Notes: generated by a model from the sequence alone, not told the origin. A stretch of 64,000 bases of DNA from Yanghanlia caeni (GCA_030733815.1 JAUZQE010000014.1:1-64000); one strand, 5' to 3'. Counted from the stretch's first letter, positions 28,370 through 38,045 are shown. Translations and numbers: made by a program.

Positions 28370-29146
28370 TCATGCCTGCCAGAGCTGCAGGTACTCCCTC
28401 CAGTGATCGCCTTCCGTTTGTTCGAGCGTGGTGCGCACGAGCTCGACTTCTGCCTCGTAGGCATCGCGGTCGAGTTCGCCACGCATGAAGCGGAAGCGGC
28501 AATACACCAGCCATGTATTGACCACGTCGGTTTCGCAGTAGGCGCGCACTTCCTCGCGCCGCCCCTGCGACCACGCGGCCCACACCTGGCTGCCATCCAT
28601 TCCCATCTTGCCGGGAAAGCCGCAGAGCTTGGCCAGGTCGTCGAGCGGTGCGTTGGCCCGAGGGTTGTATTTGGCCAGCAGATCCATGAGGTCGATGTGC
28701 CGCAAGTGATACCGGCCGATGTAGTTATTGAACTTGAAATCGCGATCGTCGTCGCCGAGATCCCAATAACGTGCGGCCTGAACGCCGTGAATCAGGCAAC
28801 GGTAATGCAACACGGGCAGATCGAACCCCGACCCATTCCAGCTGATGAGCCGCGGCGTATAGCGCTCGATGGTTTTGAAAAAGCCATTGAGCAACGCCGG
28901 TTCCGGGTCGTCCGCCTGACCCAGGGAACGCACCCGAAAGCCGTTGTCGTCGCGAAACACGCAGGCAATAGCTGCCACCTTGTGCAGGTGAAGGGGCATG
29001 AAATCGTGCCCGTGCGATTCACGCCGCGCCGCCAGCGCAAGCTCGACGACATCGGCATCGGCCCGCCCCTGCCACTCGGGATTCAGCTGGCGCAGCCCGT
29101 CGGCATCCGGGATGGTTTCCAGATCGAAAACCAGGCAGGGCGTCAT
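28370..29146 (-). CDS. PolB-type 3'-5' exonuclease
   Basis: A 258-residue protein of the family predicted to be 3'-5' exonucleases related to the proofreading domain of DNA polymerase B (DnaQ-like fold). The first acidic motif DLET is at residues 8-11, the second reads SWNGSGFDLPVL near 98-109, and an EAYRFR-like C-terminal part with YCETDVVNT carries the third motif. It overlaps the nlpD stop by 4 bases, so it is coupled to nlpD and sits where rpoS lies in many relatives. Function is by family; substrate unknown. Confidence 0.85.
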   Translation of the reverse strand: MTPCLVFDLETIPDADGLRQLNPEWQGRADADVVELALAARRESHGHDFMPLHLHKVAAIACVFRDDNGFRVRSLGQADDPEPALLNGFFKTIERYTPRLISWNGSGFDLPVLHYRCLIHGVQAARYWDLGDDDRDFKFNNYIGRYHLRHIDLMDLLAKYNPRANAPLDDLAKLCGFPGKMGMDGSQVWAAWSQGRREEVRAYCETDVVNTWLVYCRFRFMRGELDRDAYEAEVELVRTTLEQTEGDHWREYLQLWQA

Positions 29147-29928
29147 CGCGGCGGCAGGTACGACAGCGGGTTCACGGGTGTGCCGGAGCGCCGGATCTCG
29201 AAGTGCAGCCGTGGCGACGTGGTGTCGGTCTGGCCCAGCAGCGCAATGCGACTGCCCTTCTTGACCACGTCGCCCGACTTCACCAGAAGCTGCTGGTTGT
29301 GCGCGTAGGCGGTGATGAAGCCGTTGGAGTGGCCCAGCAGCACCAGGTTGCCCAGCCCCCGCACGCCGTTACCGGCATACATGACCTTGCCATCGGCCGC
29401 CGCAATGACGGGATCGCCCGGGTTGCCCTCGATGTCGATACCCTTGGTGTTGCTATTGAAACCCTGGATGATCTTGCCTTGCGCGGGCCAGCCCCAACTG
29501 ATGAGATTGGCGTCGGCCGCCCGTGCAGCCGCCGTGGCAGGCGGGGGTGTAACCGGTTTGACCGGGGTCGGAGCCGGCTTGGTCGCCGCGACCGGCGGCT
29601 GCTCGGGCATGGGCGTATCGCCGCTCAGGCGCAGCACCTGCCCGATACGCAATTGCGTGGGATCGCTGATGTTGTTGAGCCTGGTGAGCGTGGCGACCGA
29701 GAGCCCGTGGGCCTGGGCAATCTTGTAGAGTGTGTCGCCCGGGCGCACGACGTACGTGCCACTTGCCGCCGCCCCACTGGTTGCCGACATATCGGTGACC
29801 GGCGCGCGGGGACCCTTGGTACCACACCCGGCCAGCACGGCCAGCACGCCCAGTGCGAACATGGCCTGGCGCGTACGACGTGTCAGTGAACCGACGAGAG
29901 GATGGGCGCTGCTATACCCTCCGTGCAT
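29143..29928 (-). CDS. nlpD: NlpD-type lipoprotein with LysM and degenerate M23 domain
   Basis: A 261-residue outer-membrane lipoprotein. A longer than usual N-terminus leads to the lipobox LAGC with Cys35. A LysM peptidoglycan-binding domain (about residues 58-101) is followed by a Pro-rich linker and an M23 domain (about 145-258). The zinc ligand region reads SNTKGIDIEG, lacking the HxxxD of active enzymes, as in E. coli NlpD, so it is probably an activator of an amidase (AmiC) rather than a hydrolase. AGGAGAT precedes the ATG. It follows pcm by 13 bases in the surE-pcm-nlpD operon. Confidence 0.92.
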   Translation of the reverse strand: MHGGYSSAHPLVGSLTRRTRQAMFALGVLAVLAGCGTKGPRAPVTDMSATSGAAASGTYVVRPGDTLYKIAQAHGLSVATLTRLNNISDPTQLRIGQVLRLSGDTPMPEQPPVAATKPAPTPVKPVTPPPATAAARAADANLISWGWPAQGKIIQGFNSNTKGIDIEGNPGDPVIAAADGKVMYAGNGVRGLGNLVLLGHSNGFITAYAHNQQLLVKSGDVVKKGSRIALLGQTDTTSPRLHFEIRRSGTPVNPLSYLPPR

Positions 29929-29941
29929 AGGTATCTCCTAA

Positions 29942-30817
29942 TCAATACTGTGTGCCGGGACGCAGCGGAACGAAGCGCACAGCCTCAAGTTCGCTGCGCC
30001 GCCAGTTGGAAGGGCTGATGCGCTCGATGAGCACAAGGCGTTGCTCGGCGCCGCCTTCCGGCGCGATAAGGCGGCCGCCTACCGCAAGCTGTTCGAGCAA
30101 TGTCTGAGGGATTTTAATTCCTGCCGCGGCGACCAGAATTGCGTCGAACGGCGCACTGCCCGGCAAGCCTGCCATGCCGTCGCCGAACGCCACCCGCACA
30201 CGGGCGGGCAGACGCAGGCGCTGCAGATTGGCCCGGGCCATTTCATAGAGCCCGCGTATGCGTTCGATGGTGTGTACCTCGCGGGCGACGTGTGCGAGCA
30301 CCGCAGCCTGATAACCGCAGCCGGCGCCCACCTCGAGCACCTTGCCCAGCTCACGGCCTTCGGCAACCGTGGCGATCATGTGCGCCACGACCCACGGTTG
30401 CGAGATGGTTTGTTCATGACCGATGGGCAAGGCGGCGTCTTCGTAGGCATGACTGGCGAGCCCTTCGTCGACGAACAAGTGACGCGGCACCGCCCGCATG
30501 GCTGCGAGGACCGTCTCGTTGGTGATGCCCTGCTCGCGCAGGCGTGCCACCATGCGCTCACGCGATCTGTCGGAATTCAGCCCATGATTCGGCGGTGCAA
30601 CGCCCGCGCCAGCCGGAGCGTTGAGCCGCGCGGGTAGATCGAAGGGTTGCGGCGCAAACGGGCGCGCAGGAGCCGGCTGGCCGGGCCGCGCCGCCGGGCC
30701 AGCGCCAAGAATGCGTGTATTGCTGTTGGCCGGCGAGGGCCCGCCGCCCAGGCTCGATCGCCCGAAGCGATTCGTGGTGCCTGTGGCGAAACGCGAAGTG
30801 TTCAGCGGCTTACGCAT
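29942..30817 (-). CDS. pcm: Protein-L-isoaspartate O-methyltransferase
   Basis: A 291-residue repair enzyme that methylates isoaspartyl residues in aged proteins with S-adenosylmethionine. The core begins near residue 82; the SAM-binding motif reads [16 protein letters not shown]. An N-terminal Gly, Pro and Ala-rich extension of about 80 residues is not part of the usual 208-residue enzyme, though long forms occur in this order. I chose the ATG at 30817; the ATG at 30832 adds five residues. Both overlap the end of surE, so translation is probably coupled. Confidence 0.9.
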   Translation of the reverse strand: MRKPLNTSRFATGTTNRFGRSSLGGGPSPANSNTRILGAGPAARPGQPAPARPFAPQPFDLPARLNAPAGAGVAPPNHGLNSDRSRERMVARLREQGITNETVLAAMRAVPRHLFVDEGLASHAYEDAALPIGHEQTISQPWVVAHMIATVAEGRELGKVLEVGAGCGYQAAVLAHVAREVHTIERIRGLYEMARANLQRLRLPARVRVAFGDGMAGLPGSAPFDAILVAAAGIKIPQTLLEQLAVGGRLIAPEGGAEQRLVLIERISPSNWRRSELEAVRFVPLRPGTQY

Positions 30818-31560
30818 ATGAGGTCGGCCCATTTCCCAACTTCGGGCAGTTGATCGTAATGGGTGAGATCGAGCCGCAGCGGCGTCATCGACACCATGGA
30901 CTGTTCGATGGCGCCAAAATCGGTATCGTCGGCGAAGTCCGACGCACCGCCGGCCGGCCCGATCCAGTATACCGGCTCACCGTAGGGTGTGCTGCTGCGA
31001 ACCACGGGTTCAGACGGGTGCCGCTTGCCCAGACGCGTGACACGCAGGCCATTGAGTGACGACTGAGGTACTGCGGGAATATTGACGTTCAGCAGTACGT
31101 TTCCCGGCAGGGGTTGGGCAATATGCCGTTGCACGATGACACGCGCCACGTGCGCCGCGGTATCGAGGTGTTCCCAGCCCCGTTCGGTCAGGGAAAACGC
31201 AATGGACGGAATACCGAAGAGGTAGCCTTCGGTGGCTGCGGCAACCGTGCCGGAATACAGGGTGTCGTCGCCCATGTTGGCACCGTTGTTGATGCCCGAA
31301 ACGATGAGATCGGGGCGGAAATCGAGCAAACCCGTGAGTGCGATGTGCACGCAGTCGGATGGCGTGCCGTTCACGTAGTAGAAGCCGTTGGTCGCCTGAC
31401 GCACCGACATGGGCCGGTTCAGCGTGAGCGAATTCGACGCACCACTGCAGTTGGTTTCCGGCGCAACGACCGTCAGGTCTCCGAGCCCCTTCAAGGCGTC
31501 GTAAAGAGCCTCGATGCCGCGAGCCGTGTATCCATCATCGTTGCTGACCAGAATGCGCAT
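30802..31560 (-). CDS. surE: 5'/3'-nucleotidase SurE
   Basis: A 252-residue metal-dependent phosphatase acting on nucleoside monophosphates and short polyphosphate. The start [10 protein letters not shown] contains the metal ligands Asp8 and Asp9; the ligand Ser39 lies in NCSGASNS and the Asn in SGINNGAN. It heads the surE-pcm-nlpD operon, linked to stationary-phase survival in proteobacteria, and its end overlaps pcm. Length agrees with the family. It is divergent from plsY. Confidence 0.96.
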   Translation of the reverse strand: MRILVSNDDGYTARGIEALYDALKGLGDLTVVAPETNCSGASNSLTLNRPMSVRQATNGFYYVNGTPSDCVHIALTGLLDFRPDLIVSGINNGANMGDDTLYSGTVAAATEGYLFGIPSIAFSLTERGWEHLDTAAHVARVIVQRHIAQPLPGNVLLNVNIPAVPQSSLNGLRVTRLGKRHPSEPVVRSSTPYGEPVYWIGPAGGASDFADDTDFGAIEQSMVSMTPLRLDLTHYDQLPEVGKWADLICVSR

Positions 31561-31612
31561 GCCTTCCCCGGAAGAAAACCCGACTGAAAGTAGCTGATTG
31601 TACCTGTTGATT

Positions 31613-31641
31613 TTGGCGATCGACCGCTTACCCGGTAGAAT
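31613..31641 (+). promoter_or_regulatory. Candidate plsY promoter
   Basis: TTGGCG (-35, four of six) and TAGAAT (-10, five of six) are separated by 17 bases, 30 bases upstream of the plsY ATG. Confidence 0.4.
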
Positions 31642-31670
31642 CGCCGCTCAATGAACCGGAGACCCGAACC

Positions 31671-32351
31671 ATGGAGCCTGCCTTGTCCATCGCCGTCTCA
31701 GCGGGCCTGATCCTGTTGGCCTACCTGCTGGGGTCGATTCCCTTTGCCATCGTCATAAGCAAGCTGATGGGCCTGCAAGACCCCCGCAGCTTCGGCTCGG
31801 GCAATCCCGGCGCAACCAACGTGCTGCGCACCGGCAATCGCAAGGCCGCCGTACTCACTCTGCTGGGCGATGCCGCCAAGGGCTGGCTCGCCGTCATGCT
31901 GGCGTACTGGGGGCATCGCGCCTTCGGCGTAACCATTGGTGTCGTTGCCGCCTGTGCGGTGGCCGCTTTTCTGGGCCACGTGTATTCGTTTTTCCTCAAG
32001 TTCAAGGGCGGCAAGGGCGTTGCCACGGGTCTGGGAGTGTTGCTTGGCCTGCAGCCATGGTTGGCGCTGGCCGTGGCCCTCACATGGCTGCTGGTGGCGT
32101 ACGTCAGCCGGTATTCTTCCCTGGCTGCGATCATTGCCGCCCTGCTTGCGCCGCTGTATTACCTGATGGGTGCTAAGGCCGTCTGGCCCATGCACGCCTC
32201 ATTCGCCGTGGCTATCGTGATCGTGTCGGTCGTGATCCTGCATCGGCACAAGCAGAACATCAGCCGCCTGTTGCAGGGAAAGGAAACGAAGATCGGCGCA
32301 GGCAAGTCGCAACAGCCCCCTGCCCCGCCGCGCAAGAAGTCTCGCCGCTAA
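31671..32351 (+). CDS. plsY: Glycerol-3-phosphate acyltransferase PlsY
   Basis: A 226-residue inner-membrane enzyme that moves the acyl group from acyl-phosphate to glycerol-3-phosphate, the first committed step of phospholipid synthesis. Family motifs are visible: GSIPFA near residue 20, [12 protein letters not shown] (about 45-56) and [12 protein letters not shown] (about 111-122). Five hydrophobic segments are present. The C-terminal 25 residues are polar and basic. GGAG lies 10 bases before the ATG. It is convergent with tsaD. Confidence 0.95.
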   Translation: MEPALSIAVSAGLILLAYLLGSIPFAIVISKLMGLQDPRSFGSGNPGATNVLRTGNRKAAVLTLLGDAAKGWLAVMLAYWGHRAFGVTIGVVAACAVAAFLGHVYSFFLKFKGGKGVATGLGVLLGLQPWLALAVALTWLLVAYVSRYSSLAAIIAALLAPLYYLMGAKAVWPMHASFAVAIVIVSVVILHRHKQNISRLLQGKETKIGAGKSQQPPAPPRKKSRR

Positions 32352-32393
32352 CGGGTGGCTGCCGCAGCCTGATCAAGAATACCTGCCCGGAAC

Positions 32394-33449
32394 TCAGGCG
32401 CCTGCCGGCTGGGGCGTACTGATCTCGTGCAAGCCCCAGCGCGGGCGAACGGTGAAGGCGTGACGGGAATCGGCAAGATCGACCAGCCCGGCATTGACGC
32501 GTTGAGCTGCGGCGAACGCGATCATGGCGCCGTTATCGGTGCAGAATTCCAGGGGCGGAAAGAACACCTCGCCGCGCATGCGCGCGATCTCGGTTCGCAG
32601 GCGTTCGCGCAGCAGGCGGTTGGCTCCGACCCCTCCGGCCACCACCAGGCGCCGAACACCGGTCTGCTTCACGGCCTTGAGCGATTTCGATGCCAGAACG
32701 TCGACAATGGCCAGCTCGGTGGCGGCGGCCAGATCGGCCAGATGCTGTTGCGAAAGCGCACCATGCATTTTTTCAAGCGCCCGCACCTTGGTCAGCACGG
32801 CGGTTTTGAGCCCGCTGAAGCTGAAGTCGAGATCACCGCTATGCAGCATGGGGCGCGGCAGGTCGTGAATGGCGGCATCGCCCTGCTCGGCCATGCGCGA
32901 CAGCGCCGGGCCGCCGGGGTAGCCCAACCCAAGCAGCTTGGCGGTTTTGTCGAATGCCTCACCCGCCGCGTCGTCGAGCGTTTCACCCAGCAGCTCGTAG
33001 CGGCCCACACCGTCAACCCGCATGATCTGCGTATGCCCGCCGGACACCAGAAGCGCAATGAAGGGAAATTCCGGCCGGGGCTCGGCCAGCATCGGCGAAA
33101 GCAGATGACCTTCGAGGTGATGAACCGGAATGGCCGGCAGCTGGCGCGCCCACGCAAAGGCCTGCGCCACGCTCGCACCCACCAGCAGGGCACCGGCCAG
33201 GCCCGGCCCCGCCGTGTAGGCCACCGCCTCGATATGGTCGAGGCTGCGTTCGGCCTGCGCCAACACCTTGCGCGTGAGCGGAATGATGCGCCGGATGTGA
33301 TCGCGCGAGGCGAGTTCGGGCACGACACCGCCGTAATCGCGGTGCATGTCGATCTGGCTGTGCAGGGCGTGGGCAAGCAGCCCCTCGCGCGTACACACCA
33401 GCGCGACGCCGGTTTCATCGCAGGAGCTTTCGAATCCGATTATGAGCAT
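32394..33449 (-). CDS. tsaD: tRNA N6-adenosine threonylcarbamoyltransferase TsaD
   Basis: A 351-residue essential enzyme that completes the t6A modification at position 37 of ANN-decoding tRNAs. Metal ligands His111 and His115 lie in HHLEGH, and the ASKHA nucleotide-binding features [12 protein letters not shown] and GGHTQ are present. The start at 33449 gives the family's N-terminus [13 protein letters not shown]; the longer frame upstream has no support. No strong ribosome binding site is visible. It is convergent with plsY and divergent from the purine permease gene. Confidence 0.96.
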   Translation of the reverse strand: MLIIGFESSCDETGVALVCTREGLLAHALHSQIDMHRDYGGVVPELASRDHIRRIIPLTRKVLAQAERSLDHIEAVAYTAGPGLAGALLVGASVAQAFAWARQLPAIPVHHLEGHLLSPMLAEPRPEFPFIALLVSGGHTQIMRVDGVGRYELLGETLDDAAGEAFDKTAKLLGLGYPGGPALSRMAEQGDAAIHDLPRPMLHSGDLDFSFSGLKTAVLTKVRALEKMHGALSQQHLADLAAATELAIVDVLASKSLKAVKQTGVRRLVVAGGVGANRLLRERLRTEIARMRGEVFFPPLEFCTDNGAMIAFAAAQRVNAGLVDLADSRHAFTVRPRWGLHEISTPQPAGA

Positions 33450-33537
33450 TTGAGAATGGATGGGGGCGGGCTCTACAAAAGCCTTAGAATTCAACTTTCA
33501 TTGTAACGTTTCCTCCAGAACCGTATTGGAGCCTTTC

Positions 33538-34830
33538 ATGCTTGAGCGACTTTTCAGGTTGCGTGAACATGGCACGGATGCCAGAACCGAATTGCTGGCC
33601 GGTGTCACCACCTTCCTGACCATGGCTTACATCATCTTCGTGAACCCGGAGATCCTCTCGGGCACGGGGATGGACCGCGACGCCGTGTTCGTCGCCACGT
33701 GTCTGGCCGCGGTGACAGGCACGCTTATCATGGCCTTCGTCGCGAACTGGCCCATCGGCATGGCACCGGGCATGGGGCTGAACGCATTCTTTGCCTTCAC
33801 CATAGTCGGCACGCTCGGCTACAGCTGGCAGCAGGCACTGGGTGCCGTATTCATATCGGGCGTGATCTTCCTGATCATCACGATCACCGGCATCCGCAGC
33901 TGGCTGATCGCCGGGATCCCCCGCTCGCTGCGCGCCGCCATTGCCGCCGGCATCGGGCTGTTTCTGGCCATCATCGCCCTCAGTTCCTCGGGCATCGTGG
34001 TGGCCCACCCCGCCACCAAGATTGCGCTGGGCAACCTTACCGAGCCGGGCGCGCTGTACGCCATTCTGGGGTTCTTCATCATCGCCGCGCTCGACGCGCT
34101 GCGGGTGCGGGGAGCCATCCTCATCGGCATTCTGGTTGTCACCGTGCTGTCGATGGTGCTGGGGCACAACAGTTTCAGTGGCATCGTCGCCGCGCCCCCC
34201 AGCCTTGCCCCCACCTTCCTTCAGCTCGACATCATGGGCGCCCTGCAGGCCGGTTTCGTTCATGTGATTCTGGTGCTGGTACTGGTCGAAGTCTTCGATG
34301 CCACCGGCACGATGATCGGCGTGGCCAAGCGGGCCAATCTCATCACCGAAGACAATCCCGGGCGCCTCAACCGCGCCCTCTTTTCCGACAGCACGGCCAT
34401 CGTCGCAGGTTCGCTGCTGGGCACCAGCAGCACAACGGCATATGTGGAAAGCGCCGCCGGCGTGCAGGCCGGCGGCCGTACCGGGCTCACCGCGCTCACC
34501 GTCGCCGTCCTGTTCCTGCTGGCGCTGTTCTTTTCGCCACTGGCCGGTTCGGTTCCGGCTTACGCCACCGCTCCGGCACTGCTGTATGTGGCGGGCCTCA
34601 TGCTGCGCGAGATCACGGAGATCGACTGGGACGATGTCACGGAAGCCACGCCCGCCGCGCTTGCCACACTGGCCATGCCGTTCACCTACTCGATTGCGAA
34701 CGGGCTGGCGTTCGGGTTCATCAGCTATGTGGTTCTCAAGTTCAGCACCGGTCGCGCACGCGACGTGCATCCCGCCTGCTTCGTGGTGGCGGTGCTGTTC
34801 GTCGTGAAATTCGCGTTCTTCGCCGAATAG
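33538..34830 (+). CDS. NCS2 family purine permease (AzgA-like)
   Basis: A 430-residue inner-membrane proton symporter of the AzgA-like branch of the nucleobase/cation symporter-2 family, which takes up adenine, guanine or hypoxanthine. The N-terminus LREHGTDARTELLAGVTTF and the GMGLNAFFAFT motif are typical, as is the DATGTMIGVAKRAN stretch. About twelve hydrophobic segments are visible. TTGGAGCC precedes the ATG at 33538 by 5 bases. Which purine it carries cannot be read; E. coli GhxP/GhxQ and AdeP/AdeQ are the closest characterised types. Confidence 0.9.
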   Translation: MLERLFRLREHGTDARTELLAGVTTFLTMAYIIFVNPEILSGTGMDRDAVFVATCLAAVTGTLIMAFVANWPIGMAPGMGLNAFFAFTIVGTLGYSWQQALGAVFISGVIFLIITITGIRSWLIAGIPRSLRAAIAAGIGLFLAIIALSSSGIVVAHPATKIALGNLTEPGALYAILGFFIIAALDALRVRGAILIGILVVTVLSMVLGHNSFSGIVAAPPSLAPTFLQLDIMGALQAGFVHVILVLVLVEVFDATGTMIGVAKRANLITEDNPGRLNRALFSDSTAIVAGSLLGTSSTTAYVESAAGVQAGGRTGLTALTVAVLFLLALFFSPLAGSVPAYATAPALLYVAGLMLREITEIDWDDVTEATPAALATLAMPFTYSIANGLAFGFISYVVLKFSTGRARDVHPACFVVAVLFVVKFAFFAE

Positions 34831-34911
34831 CGGCGGCCGTCCAAACCGACATGACGTCAGCCGCCCAATCCTCTGCCCGATCCGCTGCCGCGATCCATTT
34901 CACGCCTGGCG

Positions 34912-37557
34912 GTGTTGCTGCCCCTGGCGTTTCTGGTCGTGGGACTGCTGGTCACCGTGCTGGCCACGCACCAGACCATACGCTTCATCGAACGCGATCA
35001 GCAGGCTGGTGTCGCCGCAGACATCACACAATTGCGCAATGATCTGAGGCTGCACGTGCACCGGCACATCGACGTGCTGCGCACCTACCAGGCCGCTTTC
35101 GCGGCGAATCCCGATTCCTCGCAGACCGCACTCGAGCGTATCGCCCAGGTTCTGGAACTCGACGAGCGCCTGCCCGGTATTCACGTTGTCGGCAACATCG
35201 TCGCCCTGCCAAGCCCGGAGCCGCTTTACTCGGTGCGCTATGTATACCCCGAGGCCCTGGCCAAACGGCCTTCCGCCCCAGCGGTGGGCGACGCCCTGCG
35301 CCAGGAAGCGGTGAGGCGCGCCCGTGACACCGGAGGACTGGCGGCCACCCCGCCCGTACCTTCGACACTCGACCCGCAGGGCAGCCCGGTGATCATGGTG
35401 TATTTGCCCCTGTACACGGGCGGCACGGTGCCGGCAACGCTCGAAGAACGCCAACGCCTGTACGCCGGTGCAGCGTTTCTTTCACTCAAACCCGACCGGC
35501 TGCTGGAGTCGCTCTTCGACCACACGTTGACACCGGCCGGCGCGGTGCGCCTGCAATTCGAAGGCTATGGCGACGCAACGCCGGCCAGCGCTCCACCGCA
35601 AGTTTTGTACGCTCGCAGCCCCGCAGCTCAAACCGTTGCGCCGGCACGAACGGCCAAGCAATACCTTTCCGTCGCCGGCACAGCGTGGTCGATCGAGCTG
35701 ACGGTACCCCAGACGCGCGAAGGAGCACAGTTGTGGCTGCCGTGGGCCGTGGCGGCAGTGGGTGCCCTGCTTTCGATTCTCTCGGCCGGCGCGCTGTACG
35801 CCCTGCAGCGCTCGCGCCGCCTGAGTCAGCAGTTGGCCCGGCACGATCGCCGTCGGCGCCGCGAGATGCAGACTGCGCTGCACCTGCGGCACCGCGCGAT
35901 CGAAGCCAGTGCCAACGCGATCGTGATCGCCAGCGCCACCCGGCCGGGCTACCCCGTGGAGTACGTGAACCCCGCGTTCGAGCGCATGACCGGCTACTCT
36001 GCGAATGAGGTGCTGGGTCAGAGCCTGCGTACCATGCACGGAACCGATACGCAGCAGAAAGGCCTGGAAGAACTGCGCCTGCTGCTGCGCGACCAGCGCG
36101 AAGGCGAAACGACACTGCGCAATTACCGGAAAGACGGCCAGCTGTACTGGACCCGGGTACATATTGCCCCGGTTCTCGACGATCACGGTACGGTCACGCA
36201 CTTCGTTGCCGCCAAGTATGACATCACCGAGACCCTGCGCTATCAGGAAACGCTCGAATTTCAGGCGTGGCACGACGCCCTCACGCATCTGCCCAACCGC
36301 CACCTGTTACGCCGTACGCTGCAAGAGAAGATACAGTCCGCCGGGCCCGACTCCACGCCATTCTGGGTCGCGTTTCTGGATCTCGACAACTTCAAGCTGG
36401 TGAACGACACGCTGGGTCATACGCAAGGCGACCTGGTGCTGCTCGAAATTTCCAGGCGACTGCAGGAAGCGCTGCACGAGCACGATATCGTCGCACGTCG
36501 CGGCGGCGACGAGTTCGTCTTCATTCTTTTCGACCACGCACCGCCGCGCAACGCACTGGCCACGCTGAACCGCATCATGTCGGCCGTGTCGCGGCCGCTC
36601 AAACTCGACACGCAGCGCTTCTTTCCTTCGTGCAGCATCGGGGTCGCCATCCACCCGCAAGACGGCAACGACCCCGATCTGCTGATCCAGCGCGCCGACA
36701 TGGCCATGTACCACGCCAAACAGCTGGGTCGCAACAACTTCCAGTTCTACAGCGACGCCCTGCAACACCAGGCCACGCGACGGGTGGAACTGGAACGCGA
36801 CCTGCGCGCTGCGCTCACCAACGAAGAGTTCGAACTGCACTTTCAGCCACAGGTGCGTCTGCACGACGACGCCGTGATCGGGGTGGAGGCGCTGGTACGC
36901 TGGCGTCATCCCGAACGCGGCCTGCTGTCACCCGCCCGCTTCATTCCCCTGGCCGAAGAAACCGGCCTGATCGTGCCGCTGGGCGAGTGGATACTGCGTG
37001 CGGCCTGCCGCCAGGCGCGCACCTGGCGCGACGCCGGCCTGCCGCCGCTGCGGGTCGCCGTGAACATTTCGGCACGCCAGTTCAACGACGATCAGCTGCC
37101 GGCGTTGATCGAGAACCTGTTGCGGGAACACGAGTTGCCGGCCGATCTGCTCGAGCTTGAACTTACCGAAACAATGCTCATGACCGACGTGAAAACCGCC
37201 AGCATCACGTTGAACCGGCTCAAGGCTCTGGGCATTGCGTTGGCGCTCGACGATTTCGGAACCGGCTATTCCAGCCTCGCCCAGCTCAAGCGCTTCCCGC
37301 TCGACATGATCAAGATCGACCGATCGTTCGTCGCGAACATCACGATCGACCAGAACGACGACACCATCGTGCAGGCCATCATCAAAATGGCGCACAATCT
37401 TGGCATGACGGCGCTGGCCGAAGGCGTGGAAACCACCGAACAGGAAGACGCGCTGCGCACTCACGGCTGCGACATGGTTCAGGGCTACCTCATCAGCAAA
37501 CCGCTGCCCGCCACCGAACTTGAGGCGTGGCTGTCCGCCCGGCACGTTGTCACCTGA
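34912..37557 (+). CDS. CHASE-PAS-GGDEF-EAL cyclic-di-GMP enzyme
   Basis: A protein of about 880 residues with both cyclic-di-GMP domains. Order: N-terminal membrane helix, CHASE-type periplasmic sensor (about 45-220), second helix (about 272-293), PAS domain (about 325-435), GGDEF (about 460-615) with intact RRGGDEF, and EAL (about 630-875) with EALVRW and DDFGTGYSS. Both catalytic motifs look intact, so it may make or degrade the messenger. The start is unresolved: in this frame the first standard codon is GTG 34912, which cuts into the first helix and has no ribosome binding site. Upstream residues in frame read well, and an ATG at 34851 would fit if one base were removed. See the findings. 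Confidence 0.88.
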   Translation: MLLPLAFLVVGLLVTVLATHQTIRFIERDQQAGVAADITQLRNDLRLHVHRHIDVLRTYQAAFAANPDSSQTALERIAQVLELDERLPGIHVVGNIVALPSPEPLYSVRYVYPEALAKRPSAPAVGDALRQEAVRRARDTGGLAATPPVPSTLDPQGSPVIMVYLPLYTGGTVPATLEERQRLYAGAAFLSLKPDRLLESLFDHTLTPAGAVRLQFEGYGDATPASAPPQVLYARSPAAQTVAPARTAKQYLSVAGTAWSIELTVPQTREGAQLWLPWAVAAVGALLSILSAGALYALQRSRRLSQQLARHDRRRRREMQTALHLRHRAIEASANAIVIASATRPGYPVEYVNPAFERMTGYSANEVLGQSLRTMHGTDTQQKGLEELRLLLRDQREGETTLRNYRKDGQLYWTRVHIAPVLDDHGTVTHFVAAKYDITETLRYQETLEFQAWHDALTHLPNRHLLRRTLQEKIQSAGPDSTPFWVAFLDLDNFKLVNDTLGHTQGDLVLLEISRRLQEALHEHDIVARRGGDEFVFILFDHAPPRNALATLNRIMSAVSRPLKLDTQRFFPSCSIGVAIHPQDGNDPDLLIQRADMAMYHAKQLGRNNFQFYSDALQHQATRRVELERDLRAALTNEEFELHFQPQVRLHDDAVIGVEALVRWRHPERGLLSPARFIPLAEETGLIVPLGEWILRAACRQARTWRDAGLPPLRVAVNISARQFNDDQLPALIENLLREHELPADLLELELTETMLMTDVKTASITLNRLKALGIALALDDFGTGYSSLAQLKRFPLDMIKIDRSFVANITIDQNDDTIVQAIIKMAHNLGMTALAEGVETTEQEDALRTHGCDMVQGYLISKPLPATELEAWLSARHVVT

Positions 37558-37581
37558 TGTAACGCTCGGCAGCGTCGCGAC

Positions 37582-37610
37582 ATGTCAGCCGTGGGGAAAC
37601 CGTTTACACT
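37582..37610 (+). promoter_or_regulatory. Candidate promoter upstream of the thioredoxin gene
   Basis: ATGTCA (-35, four of six) and TACACT (-10, four of six) are separated by 17 bases. The predicted start near 37617 would place the terminator-like hairpin at 37627-37651 inside the leader. Confidence 0.35.
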
Positions 37611-37626
37611 GGGGTCTTGAACAACC

Positions 37627-37651
37627 GGGCAGCCCTACGCTGCCCTTTTTT
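37627..37651 (+). terminator. U-tailed hairpin just upstream of the thioredoxin gene
   Basis: GGGCAGC and GCTGCCC form a 7-base stem around CCTAC, followed directly by TTTTTT. It is a textbook intrinsic terminator, 70 bases after the GGDEF-EAL stop, yet it ends only 13 bases before the thioredoxin ATG. It may end the upstream transcript or act as an attenuator in the thioredoxin leader. Confidence 0.7.
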
Positions 37652-37664
37652 ATAAGGACACCCC

Positions 37665-38045
37665 ATGTCGACCATCGACCTGAACAAGGAAACCTTTCAG
37701 CAGGCCATCGACAGCGATACGCCGCTGATCGTCGATTTCTGGGCGCCATGGTGCGGCCCATGCAAGACATTCGCCCCTGTCTTCGAGGCGGAAGCAGCCG
37801 AACACCCCGACGTCACGTTCGCCAAGCTCAATACGGAAGACCAGCCCGAAATCGCGGAAGCACTGGGCATCCGCTCGATTCCGACGCTCATGGTGTTTCG
37901 CGAGAAAGTGCTGCTGTTCCGTCAGGCGGGCGCATTAAGCCAGCCGCAACTGGCCGAGCTGGTCAAACAGCTCAAGGCTCTCGATATGCAGAAGATTCAT
38001 GCGGAGATGGCGGCAGCACAGAACAATCAGCCCGACCCCGAGTAA
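37665..38045 (+). CDS. Thioredoxin family protein
   Basis: A 126-residue thioredoxin. The active site WCGPC is at about residues 29-33 and the cis-proline motif IRSIPT follows. AAGGACACCCC precedes the ATG. The fold ends near residue 105; the last 20 residues are a polar tail that is longer than in TrxA. With no signal peptide it should act in the cytoplasm as a disulfide reductase or protein-folding helper. Its last 74 bases overlap the convergent yigZ gene. A U-tailed hairpin lies immediately upstream. Confidence 0.92.
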   Translation: MSTIDLNKETFQQAIDSDTPLIVDFWAPWCGPCKTFAPVFEAEAAEHPDVTFAKLNTEDQPEIAEALGIRSIPTLMVFREKVLLFRQAGALSQPQLAELVKQLKALDMQKIHAEMAAAQNNQPDPE

